Of a DNA stretch of 64,000 bases, positions 1-7,273 are shown in pieces. The position numbers were made by a program, and so were the translations under genes. The stretch comes from G965220205 sp965220205. GTDB lineage: Bacteria > Chloroflexota > Dehalococcoidia > Lucifugimonadales > Australimonadaceae. The stretch covers positions 186,001 to 250,000 of the forward strand of contig OZ244812.1 of assembly GCA_965220205.1 (NCBI GenBank), in the 5' to 3' direction. How positions within the stretch are numbered: position 1 is the first letter of the stretch; every line of letters begins with the position of its first letter. The notes below the pieces were generated by a model. The model was not told where the DNA came from. It did no database searches and saw nothing but the letters and a program-made list of their open reading frames with translations.

Positions 1-16
1 ACCGCGCCGGATAGCG

Positions 17-451
17 GTGCGACTGCTGGGCATCGACGTCGGCGAACGGCGCATCGGCGTCGCGGCGGGCGACACCGAATCGTCGATTGCGGTCCCCGTG
101 GGAGTCGTGGAGCGCTCAGGGACCGACGCCGACTTCGATGCGGTGCTCGAGTACGCTGCGTCGCGCGAGGCCGAGGCCATCGTCGCGGGCATGCCGCTCA
201 CCTTGCGGGGCGCCGTCGGACCGCAGGCGGAGTCGGTGGCGCGTTTCGTCGAGGAGCTGCGGCGTCGCACGCTGCTGTTCGTAACGACCGTGGACGAACG
301 GCTGACGACGGTAGAGGCGGAGCGGCGGATGCGAGAGTCGCCGCGTCCAGCCAGGCGCGGCCGCAGCCAGCCTTCCCCCAAAGGGGCGCTCGATGCGGCT
401 GCCGCGACGCTCATCTTGCAGTCGTACTTGGACGCGCAGCGGGCGCGCTGA
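17..451 (+). CDS. ruvX: Putative pre-16S rRNA nuclease / Holliday junction resolvase-like RuvX (YqgF)
   Basis: A 144-residue protein of the YqgF/RuvX family, an RNase H-fold nuclease that matures the 5' end of 16S rRNA and was earlier proposed as a Holliday junction resolvase. The N-terminal GIDVGERRIG strand with its catalytic Asp is clear at residues 5-14. The mid-protein segment VAGMPLTLRGAVGPQ matches the family GxPxxxxGxxGxQ region, and the DERLTT segment (about residues 93-98) carries the second acidic position. Length is normal for the family. The start is GTG because the family signature begins at once and nothing lies upstream in the window except 16 bases, so an upstream start cannot be excluded. 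Cytoplasmic. Confidence 0.9.
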   Translation: MRLLGIDVGERRIGVAAGDTESSIAVPVGVVERSGTDADFDAVLEYAASREAEAIVAGMPLTLRGAVGPQAESVARFVEELRRRTLLFVTTVDERLTTVEAERRMRESPRPARRGRSQPSPKGALDAAAATLILQSYLDAQRAR

Positions 452-554
452 TTGTTGCGGCGTTGCACGTCCTGCGCGCCGCCACCCCCAAGCGCCGGGC
501 GAGCGACGAATCGAAGCGTTTTCGCCGCTTGCGCGTGGCCGATAGAATACGGGC

Positions 555-1412
555 ATGGATTCACGGTGGTACGGAACGGCCGGGGCGTCGCTGATAGCAG
601 TGGCGGTGAGCGTTAGGTATGTCGCCAAGTGGCGCCGCCACCGCTCGCTGCGGCGGCGCGCTCAGGGTGACCGCGGCGTGGGCGGACGGCTGTTCATCGG
701 ACTGGACCTGACCGACCCGACGGCCGCGAAGAAGCGTCCCTGCGATATCGCGGTCCTGGACGCGGAGTTGGCGTGCACCTTCCACCTGTGGAACTACGCC
801 GAGGACGGTCGCGGCATCATCCCGTCGCGGGCCTTGGGCCGCGGGTTCATCCTCGCTATCGACGGTCCGCAGGGCCTCGCCGGCGTTCCCGATGCGGTGA
901 TGCGCCTGTCGGAGCAGATCGTGAACGCGCCGGGTCGTACTCCTTACACCTTCCCCAAGAAGGGGACCCCGTACGCAGGGTTCATCACCGGGAGCGTCAA
1001 GCTCTTCCACCGGCTCGTCACCAGCGGGAGCCGGTTCCGGTTGCTCGGGCTCAAGGGCATCGCAGCGGCGGACGCTAATGTGATCGAGGTATTCCCCGGC
1101 GGGGCTTGGCGGATCGTGGCGGACGCGCCGCTGCCCGCGAAACGATTACTCGACGGCCGCAAGGCGCGCCATGAACTCCTCCAGAAGCTTGGCTTGCGGT
1201 TCGAGTCCAACGAGCTGCCGACGGTGGACCAGCTCGACGCGGCGATGGCTGCGTGGGTCGCGTATTGCTTCGATCAAGGGGAGTCGCGCGCGGAGGGTCC
1301 CGCGCCGGAGCTCGACGAGGCGGCTGGGGTCGTGCGGGAGGGCTACATCGTACAGCCCGCGCCTGCGCCCGCAGCGCCTCCCGAGGCCGTCCACGCGGTC
1401 GCGCCAGTCTAG
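555..1412 (+). CDS. DUF429 family predicted RNase H-like nuclease
   Basis: A 285-residue protein resembling DUF429, a family predicted to have an RNase H-like fold; no substrate is known. The core starts near residue 46 with FIGLDLTDP, followed by an acidic AIDGPQG turn (about residue 98), EVFPGG (about residue 178) and DQLDAAMAAW (about residue 222), which together match the family's spaced acidic residues. The first 40 residues form a hydrophobic-plus-basic lead-in, possibly a membrane anchor or an over-extended start. GTG near 676 would give a protein starting directly at the core. A TAGAAT box at 543-548 lies only 6 bases before the ATG, so if used as a -10 the message would be nearly leaderless. 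No enzymatic role is assigned. Confidence 0.6.
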   Translation: MDSRWYGTAGASLIAVAVSVRYVAKWRRHRSLRRRAQGDRGVGGRLFIGLDLTDPTAAKKRPCDIAVLDAELACTFHLWNYAEDGRGIIPSRALGRGFILAIDGPQGLAGVPDAVMRLSEQIVNAPGRTPYTFPKKGTPYAGFITGSVKLFHRLVTSGSRFRLLGLKGIAAADANVIEVFPGGAWRIVADAPLPAKRLLDGRKARHELLQKLGLRFESNELPTVDQLDAAMAAWVAYCFDQGESRAEGPAPELDEAAGVVREGYIVQPAPAPAAPPEAVHAVAPV

Positions 1413-1482
1413 GCGCCGGCTGGCCGGTAGGCGGTCGGCAGGCTGTTGGTAGAATGTCAGGCGAGCGATAGGAGAACAGACC

Positions 1483-2706
1483 ATGATCCGGTTTATGACA
1501 GCAGGCGAGTCGCACGGCCCGGGGCTCGTCGCGTTGCTCGAAGGGCTGCCCGCCGGCATCCGCGTCACCGAGGCGTATATCCGGGAGGACCTGGCGCGCC
1601 GGCAGGCGGGGTACGGCCGCGGCGGCCGGATGCAGATCGAGACCGACTACGCCGTCCTCCAGGCCGGCGTGCGGCACGGGCGCACCATGGGCGGCGCGCC
1701 CGTCGCCATGCTCATCGAGAACCGTGACCACACGACAGGGAACGGCCCCGACGGCAAGCCGTGGACCCACACGATGAGCAGCCACCCCGTCGAGGACGAG
1801 GTGACGCCGATCCATCGTCTCCGTCCCGGGCACGCCGACACGCCGGGCGTCAGCAAGTATCAGACCGAGGACGCCCGAGACATCCTCGAGCGGTCCAGCG
1901 CGCGGGAGAGCGCGGCGCGGGTGGCCGCCGGCGCCATATGCCGGGCCTTCCTCGCCGAGTTCGGGGTCGAGACCCACAGCCGCGTCCTGAACATCGGCGG
2001 CGTGCAGGCCGACGCACGGCAGCCCGTCGACTGGGAGGCCGTCGAGGAGTCGGAGATGCGTTGCGCCGACCCCGTCGCGACGGAAGCGATGAAGGCGGCG
2101 GTCGACGCCGCGCGCGAGGCCGGCGACAGCCTGGGCGGCGTGATCGAGGTGGTCGCCACGGGACTGCCCATCGGCCTCGGCTCGCACATCCAGTGGGACC
2201 GCAAGCTCAGCACGCGCCTATCCGCCGCCGTCGGCAGCGTGAACGCGGTGAAGGGCATCGAGTTCGGAGAGGGGTTCGAGCTGGCCGACCTGCGGGGCTC
2301 GAAGGTGCACGACGTCATCAAGCCCATCGACGAGTGGGAGCGCAACGGAGACGGGAGTTGGGTGCGCCCGTGGCCGCGCCGCACCAACAACGCCGGCGGC
2401 CTCGAGGGCGGCATGACCACCGGCGAGCCGTTGGTGATTCGCGCAGTCGTCAAGCCCATCGCGACGCTCATCAGTCCCCTCCCGTCCGTGGATCTGACGA
2501 CCGGCGAGCTCGACCAGGCGCACTACGAGCGGAGCGACATCACGTTCGTGCCGACGTGTGGCGTCGTCGCGGAGGCGATGGTGCTGATTACGCTCGCCGA
2601 CGCCATGCTCGAGAAGTTCGGCGGCGACCACATCGACGAGACGAAGCGGAACCACGCCGCCTACGTGGCGGGCCTCGGTCCGAAGCGCCAGCCGGCCACG
2701 GCGTAG
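1483..2706 (+). CDS. aroC: Chorismate synthase
   Basis: AroC, 407 residues, converts 5-enolpyruvylshikimate-3-phosphate to chorismate using reduced FMN, the last step of the shikimate pathway. Recognised by the N-terminal TAGESHGPGL signature, the RPGHADTPGV segment near residue 110, the following RSSARESAARVAAGA stretch and the NNAGGLEGGMTTGEP segment near residue 305. Length is typical for the long form of the enzyme. AGGAGA precedes the ATG at about 8 bases. A TAGAAT sequence at 1450-1455 could be a -10 box. It is followed in the same reading frame by the aroK-aroB fusion, so three shikimate activities are adjacent. Confidence 0.97.
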   Translation: MIRFMTAGESHGPGLVALLEGLPAGIRVTEAYIREDLARRQAGYGRGGRMQIETDYAVLQAGVRHGRTMGGAPVAMLIENRDHTTGNGPDGKPWTHTMSSHPVEDEVTPIHRLRPGHADTPGVSKYQTEDARDILERSSARESAARVAAGAICRAFLAEFGVETHSRVLNIGGVQADARQPVDWEAVEESEMRCADPVATEAMKAAVDAAREAGDSLGGVIEVVATGLPIGLGSHIQWDRKLSTRLSAAVGSVNAVKGIEFGEGFELADLRGSKVHDVIKPIDEWERNGDGSWVRPWPRRTNNAGGLEGGMTTGEPLVIRAVVKPIATLISPLPSVDLTTGELDQAHYERSDITFVPTCGVVAEAMVLITLADAMLEKFGGDHIDETKRNHAAYVAGLGPKRQPATA

Positions 2707-2778
2707 CGCCGCAGGCCGCGCGCTCGGCTTCGAGGCTGTTACCATCGGCGAGGCGCTGGTACGCGCGAGGGTACGCTC

Positions 2779-4434
2779 ATAGCCGGCAACCGCATCTTCC
2801 TCATAGGCTTCTCCGGCGTTGGCAAGAGCGCCGTCGGACGCAGCGTCGCGCGCCTGCTCGGCTGGGAGTTCGCCGACGCCGACGAGCGCATCGTCGAGCG
2901 CGCGGGCAAGCAGGTCGAGCGCATCTTCGACGAGGACGGCGAGGCCGCGTTCCGCGAGATGGAACGCGCCGTCATAGCCGAGCTCGCCGGCAGGCGGAAC
3001 GTCGTCGTCTCGACCGGCGCGGGCTCCGTGATGCGCGACGAGTCGCGCGAGACGATGCTCGCGTCCGGGTTCGTCGTCGCGCTCGAGGCCCGGCCGGAGA
3101 CGGTCTACGCGCGGCTGACGAGCATCGCCGAGCGGGAGGGCGCCGAGGCGATGCTCCGCCCTATGCTGCAGTCCGGCGACCCGCTGGCGCGCATCGAGTC
3201 GCTGAAGCGCGAGCGTCAGTGGGCGTACGCGCTCGCCCACTGGACGGTCCCCACCGACGCGTTGGGCGTCGAGCAGGCGGCGCATGAGGTCGTGCGCGCC
3301 TGGCGCAAGCTGGGCGCCGTCGACGCCTGGCGCGGCGACCCGGAACTCGCCGCGACGGTCACTGTCGACGCGGGCGCCTACCCCGTGTTCGTGGGGTGGG
3401 GCACGCTCGAGGAGCAGCTGGGCCCCCGCCTGGCCGAGTCCGGCTTCTCCGGGCGCGCCTACATCGTCTGCGACAGCAACGTCGTGCACCCGTACGGGCG
3501 CGCGGCGCAGCGCTCGCTGCACAAGGCCGGCATCGAGATGGGCCTGTTCACCTTCCCCGCGGGCGAGGCGAGCAAGAGCCTGGCGACGGCGACTGTGCTC
3601 TACGAGTGGCTGGCCGAGCGCCGGGTCGAGCGGCGCGACGCGATCGTCGCGGTCGGCGGCGGAGTCGTCGGCGACCTCGCGGGGTACGTCGCGGCGACGT
3701 TCCTGCGCGGCATACGGCTCGTGCAGGCGCCGACGTCGCTCACGGCGATGGTCGATTCGAGCATCGGCGGCAAGACGGGGGTCGACCTGCCCGTAGCGAA
3801 GAACATGGTCGGCGCGTTCCACCACCCGGCGATGGTGCTGGCGGACGTGTCGACGCTCCAAACGCTGCCGGAGCGGGCGTTGCGCGAGGGGTGGGCCGAG
3901 GCCCTCAAGCACGGACTCGCCCTCGAGGCGTCGCTGGTCGACATCTACGAGGAGCACGCCGAGTTGCTCCTCGCGCTCGACCCTGAGCTGACGACCGGCG
4001 TCGTCGCGCGGAACGCGGCGGTGAAGGCGCGCGTCGTCACGGAGGACGAGCGCGAGACAAGCGGCCGCCGCCAGCTCTTGAACTACGGCCACACGATAGG
4101 CCACGGCGTCGAGGCGGCGGCGGGCTACGACGCCTACCTGCACGGCGAGGCGGTCGCCATCGGCATGACCGGCGCGGCGAGGCTGGGCATGTTGGAGGGC
4201 GTCACGCCGCCGGACCTCGTCGAGCGCCAAGCGTCGCTCATCGCCCGTTTCGGACTCCCCTCGGCCTACGCCGGCGTCGCCCCCGACGCCATCATCGAAG
4301 CCATGACCCGCGACAAGAAGACAACGGCAGGGCAGGTCTCATGGGTGTTCCTGGACGGCCTAGGCTCGTCTCGCGTCCATCGCGGCGTCCCGGCGGAGGC
4401 CGTCGAGCGCGTCGTGCGGGAGTTGGGGGCGTGA
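2779..4434 (+). CDS. aroKB: Fused shikimate kinase / 3-dehydroquinate synthase (AroKB)
   Basis: A bifunctional shikimate-pathway protein of about 551 residues. Residues 1-175 are shikimate kinase with Walker A GFSGVGKS at residues 10-17, an ADADERIVE segment and an RPML LID-like segment. The usual GGG nucleotide loop reads STGAGSV, so its middle Gly is Ala. Residues 200-551 are dehydroquinate synthase with GGGVVGDLAG, TSLTAMVDSSIGGKTGV, REGWAEALKHG, NYGHTIGHG and DKKTT motifs. aroKB fusions are known, for example in Thermotoga. No ATG, GTG or TTG occurs in frame between the aroC stop and 2959, which lies inside the kinase domain. ATA at 2779, 7 bases after a GCGAGGG ribosome-binding site, is the best-placed start. 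Initiation at 2959 would delete the P-loop. Confidence 0.9.
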   Translation: MAGNRIFLIGFSGVGKSAVGRSVARLLGWEFADADERIVERAGKQVERIFDEDGEAAFREMERAVIAELAGRRNVVVSTGAGSVMRDESRETMLASGFVVALEARPETVYARLTSIAEREGAEAMLRPMLQSGDPLARIESLKRERQWAYALAHWTVPTDALGVEQAAHEVVRAWRKLGAVDAWRGDPELAATVTVDAGAYPVFVGWGTLEEQLGPRLAESGFSGRAYIVCDSNVVHPYGRAAQRSLHKAGIEMGLFTFPAGEASKSLATATVLYEWLAERRVERRDAIVAVGGGVVGDLAGYVAATFLRGIRLVQAPTSLTAMVDSSIGGKTGVDLPVAKNMVGAFHHPAMVLADVSTLQTLPERALREGWAEALKHGLALEASLVDIYEEHAELLLALDPELTTGVVARNAAVKARVVTEDERETSGRRQLLNYGHTIGHGVEAAAGYDAYLHGEAVAIGMTGAARLGMLEGVTPPDLVERQASLIARFGLPSAYAGVAPDAIIEAMTRDKKTTAGQVSWVFLDGLGSSRVHRGVPAEAVERVVRELGA

Positions 4435-4480
4435 AGGGGGCAGGGCAAAAGGGGATTTGATTGCCTTCCTTGAGATTCTG

Positions 4481-5401
4481 CTAACCATCGAGCAACTGCT
4501 GCTCAAACCAGCGCTTTGCCTCTAGCCAGTCCGCCTCTGCTCCTTCCCTGAGCCAACGTGCCTCCAAGCGTCTTCGTGTGATTTCGGATGCGATACGATC
4601 TTGTTCTTGTGATGGTGGGGTCGGTAAGTGGAGTCGAGACAATACCGCTATGTTTATCCCTGCTTGGTTGTTGAAATTGGTACTCAGTAGACCCAAGTAT
4701 CCAATAGAGCGAAGAGCATTAAATGCACCAGTTACATATTGTGCATTGATTCCAGTACGCGGCATCAGTCTTGTAATGTGATTAGAGCATGCGCAGGCTT
4801 GTTTTAGATCAAACACGGCACATTTCCCTACTTCTGAAGTCGAGTTCGTGTTATTGAACAAGACTTCTCCCGAAACACATTGATCTTTGGCTGAGGCAGC
4901 AAACGTAGGAACGAATTTAGTTCCGACAAGAGACAGTTGGCCCTGTGTGTCCAAATTTAGGGGGCGTAAATGGGATATATCGTTTTCATATCCTGCCGCT
5001 TGGTCCTGAGGTCCAGCGGCGAATCCTGTAGTGATATATTCACAGATGTCTGCTACTGTCCCAGTCGGATAGTATCCATTCTCGATCTCGTTCCGAATAA
5101 TACGGAAGCGTAGTGAATGATAGTCAGTGTCGAGACGGGATTCTTTGAGGTCCCGCAATTGTCGTGCAAATGTATACCGCTGTGGTGTATCACGTTTGAT
5201 ACCTAGCTCTTGAAGTACAAACGGATCCATCCCCGCGAGCAGCGCATCGGCCTCGGCAAGCCTCGCATTTCGCGTGGCCCGTGCGGCGTCCATAGCCCTC
5301 ACTAACATATCTTGTATAGCCAACGAGGGTAGTGGAACGCGGATACTTCGGATAGCGCCATAGTCCAGAGCGATCCGTGTGCCTCCTGATACAGGACGGT
5401 T
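4481..5401 (-). pseudogene. hsdS: hsdS 3' fragment (restriction-modification specificity subunit), cut off by an insertion sequence
   Basis: C-terminal two thirds of a type I-style specificity subunit, separated from its 5' part (6768-7273) by an insertion sequence. HsdS recognises the DNA target for the methylase/nuclease. The fragment begins at the end of the first target-recognition domain with GGTRIALDYGAIRSIRVPLP, runs through the central helical spacer, then a full second target-recognition domain, and ends in the second spacer helix. The reading frame continues open through the IS end to 5524, so an N-terminally truncated hybrid could in principle be made, but without domain 1. Base composition here is visibly more AT-rich than the flanking chromosome, consistent with recent acquisition. 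Confidence 0.85.
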
Positions 5402-5427
5402 AGCAGGGTGATGAAAAACGGCTGCGA

Positions 5428-5469
5428 GGTAGGGATGCGAAGGTAGGGACGCGAAGGTGCGGATGGGGA
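5428..5469 (+). repeat. Three tandem 14-bp units inside the IS left end
   Basis: The unit GGTAGGGATGCGAA (5428-5441) is followed by a copy with one change (5442-5455) and a third diverged copy (5456-5469). It lies between the IS left terminus and the transposase start at 5485, where subterminal transposase-binding repeats or a promoter would be expected. No function is shown. Confidence 0.7.
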
Positions 5470-5484
5470 GGCGTTTGGTTACGC

Positions 5485-6618
5485 TTGGCGCAGCACGAAC
5501 GGGAGGCGGCCATGCGCGGCACATCCGACCAGCAGATCGAGAGTCTGGTAGCGCTCACCCCCGAGGACCTGGTCCCACAGGAACACCCGATCCGGCGGAT
5601 CAAGCCGCTGGCAGACCGGGTGCTTCAGGAGTTGTCGCCCACCTTCAGCCGCATGTACGCCAAGAGAGGCCGGCCATCAGTGCCGCCCGAACACCTGTTG
5701 AAGGCGAGCTTGCTGATCGCGCTCTACTCCGTGCGCTCGGAGCGCCAGTTCTGCGAACGGCTGACCTACGACATGCTCTTCCGGTGGTTCCTCGACCTGA
5801 ACATCCGGGGCGGTTCCTTCGACCAGTCGACGTTCGCCAAGAACCGGACCCGGCTGCTGGCGCATGAGGTGACGGGCCGATTCTTCGGGGCGGTGGTGAG
5901 CGAAGCGAGGCGGCAGCGCCTGCTGTCGGAGGAGCACTTCAGCGTGGACGGGACCCTGCTGGAGGCGTGGGCCTCCCTCAAGAGCGTCCGGCCGAGGGAC
6001 GAGGAGAGGGACCCGCCTACGGGGGCAGGCGGGCGGAACCCATGGAAGGACTTCCGGGGCGAGCGGCGTTCCAACGCGACCCATGTATCGACGACGGACC
6101 CGGAGGCGCTGTTGGCGCGCAAGGGGGAGGGGCAGGCGGCGAAGCTGTCCTTCGCCGGCCACGTGCTCATGGAGAACCGGAATGGGCTGGTGGTGGACGT
6201 GGTGCTGTCGCAGGCTACCGGGACGGCTGAAACGGCAGCGGCGCTGACGATGCTGGAGCGGGTCCCCACAGCACGGAGGATCACGGTCGGGGCCGACAAG
6301 GGGTACGACACGCGGGAGTTCGTGGCCACCTGCCGCTCGTTCCAGATCACGCCTCACGTGGCCATGAAGCAACGGCGCTCAGCCCTGGACCGGCGGACGA
6401 GCCGTCACGCGGGGTACGCGGCGAGTCAGCGGGTGCGGAAGCGGGTTGAGGAGGTGTTCGGCTGGCTGAAGACCGTCGGGGGCGGGAGGAAGCTGCGCTA
6501 CTGCGGCGTGGCCCGCAACGGCCTCTGGGCGGAGATGGCTCTCGCGGCCTACAACCTCGTGCGCATGGCCAAGCTCATGCCCCCGCCATCATCTCCGGGG
6601 GCGGTTCCTGCCTGTTGA
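5485..6618 (+). CDS. IS1182/IS5-like DDE transposase
   Basis: A 377-residue DDE transposase that cuts and joins the ends of the surrounding element. N-terminal part: the conserved HPIRRIKPLADRVL and GRPSVPPEHLLKASLL segments, then ALYSVRSERQFCERL, typical of the DUF772 domain. The catalytic core shows FSVDGTLLEAWAS (first Asp, about residue 155), VGADKGYDTREF (second Asp, about residue 271) and RKRVEEVFGWLK (Glu, about residue 320). The protein looks full length and undamaged, so the insertion may be recent. The start could also be the ATG at 5512, which opens with the usual MRGTSDQQ. Confidence 0.92.
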   Translation: MAQHEREAAMRGTSDQQIESLVALTPEDLVPQEHPIRRIKPLADRVLQELSPTFSRMYAKRGRPSVPPEHLLKASLLIALYSVRSERQFCERLTYDMLFRWFLDLNIRGGSFDQSTFAKNRTRLLAHEVTGRFFGAVVSEARRQRLLSEEHFSVDGTLLEAWASLKSVRPRDEERDPPTGAGGRNPWKDFRGERRSNATHVSTTDPEALLARKGEGQAAKLSFAGHVLMENRNGLVVDVVLSQATGTAETAAALTMLERVPTARRITVGADKGYDTREFVATCRSFQITPHVAMKQRRSALDRRTSRHAGYAASQRVRKRVEEVFGWLKTVGGGRKLRYCGVARNGLWAEMALAAYNLVRMAKLMPPPSSPGAVPAC

Positions 6619-6767
6619 GGATGAAAGGCCCAACCGGAGACGCCAGCGGCCCGATCAGGGGCGATCCAGGGCGCCGCTTACTCCGAATCGGCGTCCAACG
6701 GCGCGCCTCAATGCCGGCGCCGGCCCGCTCCCGATTCCCCAAACTCGCATTCTTCATCAGCCTGCTA

Positions 6768-7273
6768 GACAGATCAAGCCCCGCTGGGCAGTTCAGCCAT
6801 TCACTGAGGAACGCGGCCTTGCACAGGGTCTTGTCAACCCGTAAGCGAGCAATATGTTGGTTAATATTCCCCGGAAGATCGCTATCCCCAACAACCGCGG
6901 CGGATCCGACTCGGCCCGTTATGGTCATCAGTACGTCATCCGAAGCTAGCTGTGAGCGATTGAGTGCGCCAGTATGTACACCTTCAACGATAAACTTCAT
7001 GTCGCGGTCAAGAATCTCACCGTCTACGACATTGAGTATTCGAAGGAACTTCACGCCGGAATCTGTATAGAGTGCTGCGTTGCTGCGAGAGGGTGTCGCT
7101 CCTCCCGCGATTGATTCCAAGAACTCATTGAGCTCTGGCGTGGGGACCGGTGCCGCGTCAAGCCGCGCATTGATCGCCTCGTAGCGAGGATGATTGAACG
7201 AGGCATCCAGCCTAACACCTGTTCCCCGCCGGATAGTGAAGCACGTGGCCTCGCCTGCCTCGCCGGGGCTCAT
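6768..7273 (-). pseudogene. hsdS: hsdS 5' fragment, truncated by an insertion sequence
   Basis: N-terminal part of the specificity subunit. The start is the ATG at 7273, which overlaps the hsdM stop codon (ATGA), so it was translationally coupled to the methylase gene. It encodes most of the first target-recognition domain, including GGATPSRSNAALY, VKFLRILNV, DVLMTITGRVGS and the NINQHIARLRVD segment typical of HsdS. Homology ends at about SEWLNCPAGLDL, where the IS begins; the remainder lies at 4481-5401. Loss of the second recognition domain should abolish normal target recognition by the complex. Confidence 0.85.

Larger units (their letters stand above)
5402..6767. mobile_element. IS1182/IS5-like insertion sequence interrupting hsdS
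   Basis: A roughly 1.37-kb element carrying one transposase gene, inserted in hsdS. The proposed ends are an imperfect inverted repeat: TAGCAGGGTGATGAA at 5402-5416 on the left and its counterpart TTCATCAGCCTGCTA at 6753-6767 on the right, 14 of 15 positions complementary. This resembles the TTCAACACCCTGCTA-type ends common in this transposase group. Just inside the left end a 14-bp unit is repeated three times (5428-5469), perhaps transposase-binding sites. No exact target duplication was recognised, so the boundaries are good to a few bases only. Confidence 0.75.

Noticed and set aside
2218..4230. Long open frame on the minus strand (670 codons)
   Set aside because: It is the antisense of aroC-aroKB, has low-complexity Arg/Asp/Val/Leu composition typical of reverse frames in GC-rich genes, and no recognisable motif.
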